Assembly: GCA_038249115.1 (NCBI GenBank)
Contig: JBBRWQ010000058.1
Span: forward strand, 1-20,917
Source: UBA4719 sp038249115
GTDB taxonomy: Bacteria; Actinomycetota; Actinomycetes; Actinomycetales; Dermatophilaceae
Length of the DNA stretch: 20,917 bases
Direction: 5' to 3'
Below are positions 7,965-15,112 of the stretch, piece after piece. Numbering within the stretch: the first letter of the stretch is position 1; every line of letters begins with the position of its first letter. The notes below the pieces were generated by a model. The model searched no databases. It was not told the origin of the DNA and saw nothing but the letters and a program-made list of their open reading frames with translations. The position numbers were made by a program, and so were the translations under genes.

Positions 7965-7984
7965 GGTCGAGTCTCGGACATCAC
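7951..7984. repeat. Pair of 12-bp direct repeats, 22-bp period
   Basis: CTCTGACATCGC (7951-7962) and CTCGGACATCAC (7973-7984) agree at 10 of 12 positions and are spaced by 22 bp, two helical turns. They flank the candidate -35 region of the DUF222/HNH gene. They could be a second operator or remnants of insertion. The significance is low without comparison to paralogous upstream regions. Confidence 0.4.
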
Positions 7985-8011
7985 CAGGGTTCGGCGCCGG
8001 CGATGGTGGTG
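7979..8011. other. Imperfect stem-loop in the intergenic region downstream of the Eis-like gene
   Basis: CATCACCA (7979-7986) can pair with TGGTGGTG (8004-8011) across a 17-nt loop that contains the palindrome CGGCGCCG. On the plus strand one pair is G-U. On the minus strand, the strand of both neighbouring genes, it is a C-A mismatch. There is no T tract. It could end transcription from the Eis-like gene, but the support is weak. Nothing else is recognisable in 7985-8065. Confidence 0.25.
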
Positions 8012-8065
8012 CCAAGCGGGCTGAAAGGGTCACGCTGGATCTTGCGAAGTCGCCGACGCCCTGTG

Positions 8066-9325
8066 CTAGAACTCGATGGCCCCAACCGGCTGGCTGTCAC
8101 AGCTCATGGCCCGCGACAGCCGTCGCACGGCGCCAGGGGTCAGCTCGGCGACCAGACCCTGATCTGCCTGTGTGGCAATGCTCCTGGATCCCAGATAGGC
8201 GGCCCCGAGCGTCTGGACTGGAAGTCGCACGTCTGCGTCGTCCGCAGTGGGCTGGCACGTCGCCAGCCCGGTCTCGTCAACGGTCAGGCGCCATGGGTGT
8301 TGGTTCCATGGGCAGACGGGGTCCACCACGTCCAGAACGATGTCGCAGGCGTTCGAGTATCCGCGCGCGGTCAAGGCTGCCCCGACGTCGATCAGTCGCA
8401 GCCACAAAGAGTCGAAAGGCTTGACGCCCATGGCGCGCGGACCCCCGGCCCACCAGATGAGAGGGTCATCGGCCCCACGACCGCTGATGGTGACCGTGGC
8501 GGTGAGGTCGAAGTCCACGAGCCGCCGAGCCAGAGCCAGCAGGGTTGCAGGATCGGTGGCCGCCAGCTCGCGGACGGTGACAGTGCCTTTGGCCTTGGCG
8601 TCCGTCCACTTCTCTTTGCGGCTGAACACCGCGTAGCCCGCCGGCTGTCCATCGATGTGGGCCAGGAGGACCTGCCAGGGCTCGCGCCCCTGACGGGTCA
8701 ACGGCAGGTCAAAGAAGATCGGTCGGGCCAGTAGCTCCGGCCGGCTCACCGCACCCAGGGTGTCCCTGGCGTATCGGATATGGATCTCATGGACGACCCT
8801 CGCTGCGTCGTCCGAGTCTGCTGCAACGAACCGGGTCGTGACACGTCCGGCAGCAGCGTCCAGAGACGGCGCCGTAAAGACCGTGCCGCGCTCGAGCTCC
8901 AGCTCCTGCTCGACCGAGCTGATCCCGTAGCCGAACCGCCCGTAGATCTGGACCTCGGCCGCGTGCAGCCCGCTCAGGGGGCGCCCTTCCTCATACAGCC
9001 GGGCGAAGTGGTGGGTCATCATCTCGGTGAGGACCCCGCGGCGTCGATGGTCCGGGTGAACAGAGACCCACGACAGCCCTGCCATCGGGACCTGTGCCAG
9101 CGCGCCCGACGGACCGGGCGCGGCCACAGCCATGTCGTATGACGTGTAGACGCCTACCAGCTCATCCGCCCCTTCGTGAGTGGCGCCGAACGTGCGCGAC
9201 CAGTCGAAGTGGCTGGTGACCACGTCGACCGGGTGGGCCGTCGGGTCGAAGAAGAAGGCAGCCATGTCGACCTTCAGGAGACGCTGCCGGTCTGAAGCGG
9301 TGAGGGGCACGATGGACACGGTCAT
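8066..9325 (-). CDS. Eis-like N-acetyltransferase (GNAT plus SCP2-type C-terminal domain)
   Basis: The 419-residue protein has the length and order of the Eis family: two GNAT-like domains and a sterol-carrier-like C-terminal domain. The acetyl-CoA loop is VSVHPDHRRRGVLT at residues 87-100. The family's catalytic Tyr is probably Y128 in IYGRFGYG. The chain ends in Phe (IEF), whose terminal carboxylate acts as the general base in studied Eis enzymes. Mycobacterial Eis acetylates aminoglycosides at several amines and also protein lysines; the natural substrate here is unknown. The frame continues upstream to 9667, but ATG 9325 (MTVSIVPLTASDR) is where the family begins and has AAGG 8 nt upstream. 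It is divergent from the DUF4352-like gene, with 149 nt between them that hold no other recognisable feature. Confidence 0.86.
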   Translation of the reverse strand: MTVSIVPLTASDRQRLLKVDMAAFFFDPTAHPVDVVTSHFDWSRTFGATHEGADELVGVYTSYDMAVAAPGPSGALAQVPMAGLSWVSVHPDHRRRGVLTEMMTHHFARLYEEGRPLSGLHAAEVQIYGRFGYGISSVEQELELERGTVFTAPSLDAAAGRVTTRFVAADSDDAARVVHEIHIRYARDTLGAVSRPELLARPIFFDLPLTRQGREPWQVLLAHIDGQPAGYAVFSRKEKWTDAKAKGTVTVRELAATDPATLLALARRLVDFDLTATVTISGRGADDPLIWWAGGPRAMGVKPFDSLWLRLIDVGAALTARGYSNACDIVLDVVDPVCPWNQHPWRLTVDETGLATCQPTADDADVRLPVQTLGAAYLGSRSIATQADQGLVAELTPGAVRRLSRAMSCDSQPVGAIEF

Positions 9326-9474
9326 ATGGCGAGCCTTACGGACGCGGCATACGAGCGCAACCGTTTTTGCGATGGCAGCCGGCTCAGTCGGTTCGGCCGG
9401 CGCCCAGCACGGGTATGGCATCGCTTCCGAAGTGTTATAGCTGGCTCCACCGATGGGCGACGGGAAGAGGCACT

Positions 9475-10059
9475 GTGGCTGGACCCGGAGAAGTCGAAGT
9501 CGCGCAGGACCCACGAGCAAGGCGACGGACCCTGGTGACCAGGCGCAACCTGGCCGTGGTCGTGTTAGTGGTAGCCGTGTTGGTGCTCGCCAGGTGTAGC
9601 GGGGACATCGTGGGACTGTTCCGCACAGGCACCGCGTACGGTAATCAGCCGTTCCGGAACGGGTCATTCCTGATCACGAGCACCTCCCTCGCCTGGGACG
9701 TGCAGGAGATAGACGCCGGGGCGGCCGCGAAGTCGCATGGGGTGACGTCGTACAAGCCCAAGAACGGCCATTTCATCGTGTTCTATGCCACGGCGACCAA
9801 CGTGTCCTTCACGTCGGCGTCAATGCCGTCCGCGAGCACCACCCTGACCGACGCCGCGGGCACGACGTACGAGGCGGCGGGTCCCTTCGTGGGGGCCGTG
9901 GGGCAGGATTTCGACCAGAAGCAGCTGCCAGGCACGACCCAGTCGGGCTGGTTCGTTTTCGACGTACCGGAGTCGCTGATGATGCTCAAGACTTTGAACG
10001 TGCAGTCCGTCCTGCGCCAAGGCACAACGAACCCGCCGACCTTGGTGAAGTTTGGGTGA
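9475..10059 (+). CDS. Membrane-anchored DUF4352-like protein
   Basis: This is a hypothetical protein of 194 residues. After a basic N-terminus (QDPRARRRTLVTRRN) one hydrophobic segment spans about residues 25-40 (NLAVVVLVVAVLVLA), followed by an extracytoplasmic domain. The pattern NGHFIVFYATATNVS, then a TDAAGTTYEA turn, then LPGTTQSGWFVFDVPES is the layout of the immunoglobulin-like DUF4352 (telokin-like) fold. The Cys right after the hydrophobic segment follows Ala-Arg, which is not a proper lipobox, so a signal anchor is more likely than a lipoprotein. GTG 9475 is chosen because AGAGG lies 4 nt upstream. The frame extends to 9367, and a later GTG at 9535 is also possible. The role is unknown. 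Confidence 0.7.
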   Translation: MAGPGEVEVAQDPRARRRTLVTRRNLAVVVLVVAVLVLARCSGDIVGLFRTGTAYGNQPFRNGSFLITSTSLAWDVQEIDAGAAAKSHGVTSYKPKNGHFIVFYATATNVSFTSASMPSASTTLTDAAGTTYEAAGPFVGAVGQDFDQKQLPGTTQSGWFVFDVPESLMMLKTLNVQSVLRQGTTNPPTLVKFG

Positions 10060-10126
10060 GGGCGGTGACGGGACAGACTCGGTCGTCACCCGAAACGCCG
10101 CCTCTAGCCGGCGACAGCCTGGCCAG

Positions 10127-10636
10127 ATGACGGGTGTCTCGCTTCGGCCCATCGCGCTTGACGACTGGCGTCGCGTGCACGAATGGGCTTCCACGGAGGC
10201 GGCCTGTCGCCACCAACCTTGGGGACCCAACGACGAGGCTGATACTCGGCAGTTCGTTGTCGATGCGCTCGGGGCGTGGACGAGCACCGCATCCACGCGT
10301 AGGGTCTGGGCCGCTCAGACACAGACACACGGCGTCATCGGTCTCGGCGAGCTGAAGATCCGCAGCCTGACTCACCGACAGGCGGAGATCTCGTATGCGG
10401 TCCATACAGATCTATGGGGGCAGGGCTACGGCGAAGCCATTGCGCGGTCGCTGGTCGAGGTTGGCCGGGCCGAAGGAATGCACCGAATCGCGGGCACGTG
10501 TGACCCACGCAACGGCGCTTCGGCGCGGGTCCTTCAGAAGATCGGAATGTCGTACGAGGGGAGGATGCGCCACACCCTGCACCTTCGGGACGGGTGGCGA
10601 GACACTGACGTCTACGCGCTGGTCATCGACACGTAG
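10127..10636 (+). CDS. RimJ/RimL-type GNAT acetyltransferase
   Basis: This is a 169-residue GNAT protein of the Acetyltransf_3 type. It starts with the usual VSLRPIALDDW and has the acetyl-CoA loop as LWGQGYGEA at residues 97-104. It ends with the NGASARVLQKIGMSYEGRMRH block (129-149) seen in RimJ/RimL and in many small-molecule acetyltransferases. Substrate cannot be told from the sequence; protein N-termini, amino compounds or antibiotics are all possible. The frame is open back to a TTG at 10052 that overlaps the upstream gene, but ATG 10127 is where the family begins. No strong ribosome-binding site is visible before it, so the start is moderately sure. Confidence 0.82.
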   Translation: MTGVSLRPIALDDWRRVHEWASTEAACRHQPWGPNDEADTRQFVVDALGAWTSTASTRRVWAAQTQTHGVIGLGELKIRSLTHRQAEISYAVHTDLWGQGYGEAIARSLVEVGRAEGMHRIAGTCDPRNGASARVLQKIGMSYEGRMRHTLHLRDGWRDTDVYALVIDT

Positions 10637-10659
10637 GCGACCTCAGCTGGCTGGCGCTA

Positions 10660-10682
10660 CGGCTCCGGTTGTGAGGGAGCCG
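10660..10682 (+). terminator. Candidate hairpin terminator after the GNAT gene
   Basis: CGGCTCC (10660-10666) pairs perfectly with GGAGCCG (10676-10682) around a 9-nt loop, 24 nt after the GNAT stop and before lepB. There is no T tract, as is common in high-GC actinobacteria, so it could also be a processing or regulatory hairpin. Confidence 0.45.
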
Positions 10683-10733
10683 CCACAGCCGGCGCGGTGA
10701 ACTGATTTCGGCATGGTCCGCCCGTCGCCAAAC

Positions 10734-10751
10734 GCTGCTCAAGGAAGCAGC
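10734..10751 (+). other. Hairpin just upstream of the lepB ribosome-binding region
   Basis: GCTGCT (10734-10739) and AGCAGC (10746-10751) form a perfect 6-bp stem with the loop CAAGGA. The loop holds a Shine-Dalgarno-like AAGGA. The next bases, AGGTGGG (10752-10758), are the other candidate ribosome-binding site before GTG 10762. It may affect lepB translation. Confidence 0.3.
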
Positions 10752-10761
10752 AGGTGGGACA

Positions 10762-11535
10762 GTGACGCTTATGCCACAGCCATCGGGAAAGGCGCCGCCT
10801 GACGCGGCCCGGCAACAACCGGGTGGACAGCCCGATAACTCGGGACGGCCCTCGACCCGAGGCTGGCTGTCACTGCTTCGAGAGTCCTCGGTCGTCGTCG
10901 TCAGTGCCCTCGTCCTCTCGGTGCTCGTCAAGACCTTTCTCATCCAGGCGTTTTTCATCCCCTCCGGGTCCATGGAGCCGGTACTGCACGGCTGCCCGGG
11001 ATGTCTCGGCGACAGGGTGCTTGTGAACAAACTGTTCAGCCACATGGGAGGCATTCGAAGGGGAGACATCGTGGTCTTCCGCGACTCGTCCGGCTGGCTA
11101 CCGACTGCGCGACCAACCCCCGGGCTGGGGAGCCGCGTCCACGACGGTCTCGAGTTCATCGGCCTGGTTCCCTCCAGTGCCGAGAGCGACCTCATCAAGC
11201 GCGTCATCGGGATCGGCGGCGACACCGTCGAGGGACGCGATGGCAAGGTCTACGTCAACGGCACCATGCTGGACGAGCCGTACGTGTTCCCTGGCAACAG
11301 CCCAAGCGAGAGCAACTTCACGGTAGTTGTGCCGGCAGGGAAGCTCTGGATGATGGGCGACCACCGCGATGCATCGCAGGACAGCCGCGCCCATCAGCAG
11401 GATCCTGGTCGGGGTTTTGTGCCCGCCAGCGATGTCGTCGGTCGAGCGTTCGTCATCGTCTGGCCAGTGGGCCGAGCCGCGGTACTCCAGCGCCCAGCCA
11501 CGTTCGACCGGCCGGCCCTTGTCGGAGGACGCTGA
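10762..11535 (+). CDS. lepB: Type I signal peptidase
   Basis: It cleaves signal peptides from exported proteins at the outer face of the membrane. A Pro/Gly/Gln-rich cytoplasmic N-terminus (residues 1-35) is followed by one membrane segment at about 42-64. The catalytic Ser is S70 in IPSGSMEP, and the general-base Lys is K146 in DLIKRVIGIGGDTV. The downstream box GDHRDASQDSRAH is present. The length of 257 residues fits actinobacterial enzymes with a single N-terminal anchor. The start could be GTG 10762 or ATG 10771; AGGTGGG at 10752-10758 lies 3 nt before the first and 12 nt before the second. It converges with menF, with 14 nt between stops. Actinobacterial lepB is often near rplS, so this may be an additional copy. 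Confidence 0.94.
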   Translation: MTLMPQPSGKAPPDAARQQPGGQPDNSGRPSTRGWLSLLRESSVVVVSALVLSVLVKTFLIQAFFIPSGSMEPVLHGCPGCLGDRVLVNKLFSHMGGIRRGDIVVFRDSSGWLPTARPTPGLGSRVHDGLEFIGLVPSSAESDLIKRVIGIGGDTVEGRDGKVYVNGTMLDEPYVFPGNSPSESNFTVVVPAGKLWMMGDHRDASQDSRAHQQDPGRGFVPASDVVGRAFVIVWPVGRAAVLQRPATFDRPALVGGR

Positions 11536-11549
11536 GCACGGAGCTGCAC

Positions 11550-12857
11550 TCAGTTCGCGGTGAGGGCGTCCCTCATCGGCACGAACTTGGCATCGGACTC
11601 TGCCAGCTCCGAGGCAGGGTCCGAACCGGCGACGATTCCGCACCCTGCGAACAACCGCATCCGGCTGGGTTCAGCGCTGTCAAAGACCCCGCATCGCAAG
11701 GCGATTCCCCACTCGCCGTCTCCGGTGGCGTCCATCCAGCCAACAGGACCGGCATAGCGTCCACGGTCCATTTCTTCGAGATCGCGGATCGCGGCATCGG
11801 CCACAGCTGTGGGGGTCCCGCAGACAGCGGCAGAGGGGTGAAGCGAAGCGGCCAGCGCCAGCGAGGTCGACTGGTCGGTCAGGACTCCGGCTACATCGGT
11901 CGCCAGATGCATGACGTTGGACAGGTGCAGGACGAACGGCGACTCGGGGACGTTGATCGACGAACAGTGCGGCGCCAGAGCCTGCGCCACCGAGCGGACG
12001 GCATACTCGTGTTCCTCAAGGTCCTTGGAAGACCGGGCGAGCGAGGCAGCGAGCGCGAGGTCGTGATCGTCATCCCCGGTTCGGCGGATGGTGCCGGCCA
12101 GCACGCGCGAGGTGACCAGGCCCTTGTCCAGCTTCACGAGCATCTCCGGCGTGGCGCCGACGAGCCCGTCGACCGCGAATACCCATGTGTTGTCGTAGCG
12201 CTCGGCCAGTCGTTGCAGAAGCCAGCGCGGGTCGATCGCCGAGCGGGCGTCAACCTCGAGGTCACGCGCCAGAACCACCTTGTCCATCTCGCCGGCGTTG
12301 ATCCGTTCGACGGCACGCGCGATGACCGCCGACCACTGCCCCCCCGAGAGAGCTCCGTCCGCGAAGGCCACGTCCTCGGGTGGGGCGGGTGGCGACGATG
12401 CCGACGGTGTCAGAGTGGTAGGGAGATGCGAGTCGACGCCGATCGTCGTCAGCCACCACCGCGAACCCCGTTGCCCCACCAGGATCTCGGGCACCACCAG
12501 AACAGCACCGGCGGGGGAGTCGGGTGAGTAGGAGATGGAGCCGAACGCCACCGGCCCTGTGCCCGGAAGCGAAAGGTCGTCGCGAACAACCGCGCGTTCC
12601 ACCACTGACCGCCACCATGCCTGTGCGTCGGAAAACCGGCCCGGCCCGTCGGCTCGGAACTCCAGCGCCCGGCCCCAGCCGACCAGTCCCTCTCCTCGAC
12701 GGACCCACGCGGACACCTGCTGGGGGGAGAGAGTGTCAGGAAGCAGCGACAACAAGGCGCCGGGGTCGTCGATCGCCACCGTGCGGGCGACGATGGCCGG
12801 GACGGACTCGGCCGGCGACTCGGTTCGACCGCGCTCGGGGTGCGGCAAGGAGGTCAC
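11550..12857 (-). CDS. menF: Isochorismate synthase (menaquinone biosynthesis)
   Basis: It converts chorismate to isochorismate, the entry step to menaquinone and the source of MenD substrate. The C-terminal chorismate-binding domain carries GEMDKVVLAR with the probable catalytic Lys at 193. It continues with HLSNVMHLATDVAG, LHPSAAVCGTPT, RGRYAGPVGWMD, GEWGIALRCG and FAGCGIVAGSDPASELAES, the order seen in MenF/EntC/DhbC enzymes. At 435 residues from GTG 12857 it is of normal length. The frame runs on to 13421, but that extension lies antisense to menG and is rejected. A siderophore-type EntC role is possible in principle, but the menD, menG and menJ neighbours favour menaquinone. It is divergent from menG, with 108 nt between starts. 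Confidence 0.9.
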   Translation of the reverse strand: MTSLPHPERGRTESPAESVPAIVARTVAIDDPGALLSLLPDTLSPQQVSAWVRRGEGLVGWGRALEFRADGPGRFSDAQAWWRSVVERAVVRDDLSLPGTGPVAFGSISYSPDSPAGAVLVVPEILVGQRGSRWWLTTIGVDSHLPTTLTPSASSPPAPPEDVAFADGALSGGQWSAVIARAVERINAGEMDKVVLARDLEVDARSAIDPRWLLQRLAERYDNTWVFAVDGLVGATPEMLVKLDKGLVTSRVLAGTIRRTGDDDHDLALAASLARSSKDLEEHEYAVRSVAQALAPHCSSINVPESPFVLHLSNVMHLATDVAGVLTDQSTSLALAASLHPSAAVCGTPTAVADAAIRDLEEMDRGRYAGPVGWMDATGDGEWGIALRCGVFDSAEPSRMRLFAGCGIVAGSDPASELAESDAKFVPMRDALTAN

Positions 12858-12865
12858 GACCAGTA

Positions 12866-12871
12866 AGCCTA
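12866..12871 (-). promoter_or_regulatory. -10-like box of menF, possible leaderless start
   Basis: On the minus strand TAGGCT lies 8 nt before the GTG at 12857, and no convincing Shine-Dalgarno sequence is present. That spacing puts a transcription start at or next to the GTG, as in leaderless actinobacterial mRNAs. No clear -35 is seen. Confidence 0.35.
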
Positions 12872-12965
12872 CGACCGCCCCATGGCAGAACCGCGCAGGG
12901 ACCAGTGGAGTGCAGACCCGACCCGTGAAGTGCGAACCTGAACCATGATCGGCGAAGATGGGGCC

Positions 12966-13676
12966 ATGACTCGCGCCAGCCTCGACAAGCAGCCCAGGGA
13001 CGTCGCCGCGATGTTCGACACCGTCGCCGCCAAGTACGACCTGACCAACGATGTCCTGTCCCTGGGCCAGGACCGCCGGTGGCGCAGGCTGGTCCGCGAG
13101 GCCGTGGGTGCCCGGCGAGGCGACACAGTCCTGGATATCGCGGCCGGCACCGGCACGAGCAGCGAGCCTTTTGCGGATGCCGGCGTCAACGTCGTTCCGG
13201 CCGACTTCTCCCTGGGGATGCTTCGGGTCGGCAACCGGCGCCGGCCGGACCTGGGTTTCACGGCCGCGGACGCCCTCAGGCTCCCGTTCGCCGATGACTC
13301 CTTCGACGCCGTCACGATGTCGTTCGGGCTTCGCAACGTCGTGGGCACCAGCGCGGCGCTCGCAGAGTTCCTGCGCGTCACCAAACCCGGGGGCTCGCTG
13401 GTCATCTGCGAGTTCAGCCACCCCAGCGTCAAGGTGTTCCGCACGGTCTACTCAAAGTACCTGATGCGTGCCCTTCCGCCGATCGCGCGCAAGGTCAGCT
13501 CCAACCCCGACTCCTACGTCTACCTCGCGGAGTCCATCCAGGCCTGGCCGGACCAGGCAGGTATGGCGTATCTGATCACCGAGGCGGGATGGCAGGACGT
13601 GGCCTGGCGAAACCTGTCGGGCGGCATCGTCGCTCTGCACCGTGCGACGAAGCCCGTCCACACGGATGCAAGGTAG
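12966..13676 (+). CDS. menG: Demethylmenaquinone methyltransferase
   Basis: It performs the last ring step of menaquinone synthesis, SAM-dependent C-methylation of demethylmenaquinone. The UbiE/MenG signature YDLTNDVLSLGQDRRWRR is at residues 24-41. SAM motif I is VLDIAAGTGT at 55-64. The FADDSFDAVTMSFGLRN and RVTKPGGSLVICEFSHP blocks follow. The length of 236 residues is normal. ATG 12966 is preferred over ATG 12945 because relatives begin with M(T/S)RA-LDK-PRDVA-MFD, matching MTRASLDKQPRDVAAMFD. It is divergent from menF and is followed after 84 nt by the menJ-type reductase, the neighbour also found near menG in mycobacteria. Confidence 0.94.
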   Translation: MTRASLDKQPRDVAAMFDTVAAKYDLTNDVLSLGQDRRWRRLVREAVGARRGDTVLDIAAGTGTSSEPFADAGVNVVPADFSLGMLRVGNRRRPDLGFTAADALRLPFADDSFDAVTMSFGLRNVVGTSAALAEFLRVTKPGGSLVICEFSHPSVKVFRTVYSKYLMRALPPIARKVSSNPDSYVYLAESIQAWPDQAGMAYLITEAGWQDVAWRNLSGGIVALHRATKPVHTDAR

Positions 13677-13690
13677 AGTTTTGCGGAGTT

Positions 13691-13706
13691 CGTGAAGTCC
13701 TTCATA
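13691..13706. promoter_or_regulatory. Candidate Rex (redox sensor) operator
   Basis: CGTGAAGTCCTTCATA matches the actinobacterial Rex operator TGTGAA-N4-TTCACA at 10 of 12 fixed positions, and its core TGAAG-TC-CTTCA is a perfect inverted repeat. It lies between menG and menJ, overlapping a weak promoter-like pair, TTGCGG (13681-13686) and CATAAG (13703-13708). In Streptomyces, Rex controls nuo by sensing NADH/NAD+, so the location upstream of menJ-nuo is apt. Confidence 0.45.
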
Positions 13707-13746
13707 AGCGCTGCCAGCCCGGTTGTCAGCTCCGCAGAATCACCAT

Positions 13747-13753
13747 GGTGAGG
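13747..13753 (+). promoter_or_regulatory. Ribosome binding site of the menJ-type reductase
   Basis: GGTGAGG ends 7 nt before GTG 13761 and supports that start over the in-frame GTG at 13806. Confidence 0.65.
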
Positions 13754-13760
13754 CCCCCCT

Positions 13761-15107
13761 GTGAGTCCGAGAATCATCACCAGTGCCACCGACGAGGTCC
13801 TGAGCGTGCCATCTGCTTCGCCGGTGCAGTCCGCAGACGTGATCATTGTCGGGGCGGGTCCCGCCGGCTCCGCGACGGCTGCCTACCTGGCGATGGCCGG
13901 GCTCGACGTGCTGCTGCTGGAGAAGGCCACTTTCCCGCGTGAGAAGGTCTGCGGCGACGGTCTGACCCCCCGGGCCGTCCGCGAGCTGATCACCCTCGGC
14001 ATTCCCACTCCTGAGGAAGACGGCTGGATCAAGAACCACGGCCTGCGCATCGTCGGTGGTGGCCATCGGCTGCAGCTCCCGTGGCCGGACCTGGCGAGCT
14101 TCCCGCCATACGGCCTGGTGCGCACCCGGCACGACTTCGACGACATCCTGGCCAAGCACGCGGTCAAGCACGGTGCCCGCCTGCTCGAGGCCACGAACGT
14201 GACCGGTCCGGTTCTGGACGATCGCACCGGCTCCATCATCGGCGTCCGGGCCAAGGCGATGGATGTCGATGGACGTCCGACCGGTGGGGAGCTCACCTAT
14301 CACGCCCCGCTCGTGGTCGCCGCTGACGGCAACTCGAGCCGCCTGAGCATGTCGATGAACCGGCCCCGGCGCGAGGACCGCCCACTGGGTGTCGCCGTCC
14401 GTACCTATTACACGAGCCCGCGTCACGACGATGACTACCTCGAGTCCTGGCTCGAGCTGTGGTCAAAAGGAGACGACGGCCAGAAGAAGCTGCTGCCCGG
14501 CTACGGCTGGATCTTCGGCGTGGGCGACGGCACCTCCAACGTGGGCCTGGGCATCCTCAACACCTCGGCCGCCTTCGGCAACGTGGACTACAAGGAGATC
14601 CTCAAACGCTGGGTCGACACGTTGCCCCCCGAGTGGACCTTCAACGACGAGACGATGACCGGCCCGGTCCGCGGTGCCGTGCTTCCGATGGGGTTCAACC
14701 GGCAGCCGCACTACGACAAGGGCCTGCTCCTGGTCGGCGACGCCGGTGGCATGGTCAACCCGTTCAACGGCGAGGGCATCGCCTACGCGATGGAGTCGGG
14801 CCGCCTGGCTTCCGAGGTCATCGCCCAGGCCTTCGCCCGGCAGACCGATGCCGGCCGCGAGAAGGTCCTGCAGTCCTACCCCACGGTGATGAAGGACGCG
14901 CTCGGTGGCTACTACACGTTGGGCCGCGGCTTCGCCAAGATGATCGGCAACCCCGAGATCATGCGCCTGGCCGTGAGGTACGGCCTGCCACGCACCACGA
15001 TGATGAAGTTCCTGCTCAAGATCATGGCCAACCTGGCCGAGCCGCACGGTGGCGACGCCAGCGACCGGCTGATCAACGCTTTGTCGAAGATGACCCCCTC
15101 GGCATGA
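13761..15107 (+). CDS. menJ: MenJ-type geranylgeranyl/menaquinone reductase (FAD)
   Basis: It belongs to the FAD-dependent geranylgeranyl reductase family. The mycobacterial member beside menG, MenJ, saturates one isoprene unit of the menaquinone tail. The FAD-binding GAGPAGS is at residues 31-37, with the ribose-binding Glu at 54. The family motif CGDGLTPRAV follows at 64-73, and the second FAD motif GDAGGMVNPFNGEGIAYAMESG is in the C-terminal half. The length of 448 residues is slightly above the family average because of a 25-residue N-terminal stretch. Its position between menG and nuo argues for action on menaquinone. Saturation of another polyprenyl chain or of archaeal-type lipids is the alternative. 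It probably starts the transcript that continues into nuo. Confidence 0.87.
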   Translation: MSPRIITSATDEVLSVPSASPVQSADVIIVGAGPAGSATAAYLAMAGLDVLLLEKATFPREKVCGDGLTPRAVRELITLGIPTPEEDGWIKNHGLRIVGGGHRLQLPWPDLASFPPYGLVRTRHDFDDILAKHAVKHGARLLEATNVTGPVLDDRTGSIIGVRAKAMDVDGRPTGGELTYHAPLVVAADGNSSRLSMSMNRPRREDRPLGVAVRTYYTSPRHDDDYLESWLELWSKGDDGQKKLLPGYGWIFGVGDGTSNVGLGILNTSAAFGNVDYKEILKRWVDTLPPEWTFNDETMTGPVRGAVLPMGFNRQPHYDKGLLLVGDAGGMVNPFNGEGIAYAMESGRLASEVIAQAFARQTDAGREKVLQSYPTVMKDALGGYYTLGRGFAKMIGNPEIMRLAVRYGLPRTTMMKFLLKIMANLAEPHGGDASDRLINALSKMTPSA

Positions 15108-15112
15108 GCTTG

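Noticed and set aside
9326..9667. N-terminal extension of the Eis-like frame
   Set aside because: It would overlap the divergent DUF4352-like gene, and the family starts at the MTVSIVPL methionine.
11001..12527. A 508-codon plus-strand open frame running through lepB and antisense to menF
   Set aside because: It has no family-like motif, is rich in Arg/Gly/His, and overlaps two well-supported genes; it is a shadow frame.
12858..12906. GACCAGT occurring at 12858-12864 and 12900-12906 in the menF-menG gap
   Set aside because: A 7-bp direct repeat in a 108-nt high-GC gap is weak, and I see no further symmetry or known operator.
12925..12940. CGTGAAGTGCGAACCT upstream of menG as a second Rex site
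   Set aside because: The first half fits, but the second half does not match TTCACA.
12858..13421. N-terminal extension of the menF frame beyond GTG 12857
   Set aside because: It would lie antisense to menG and adds nearly 190 residues unlike any isochorismate synthase.
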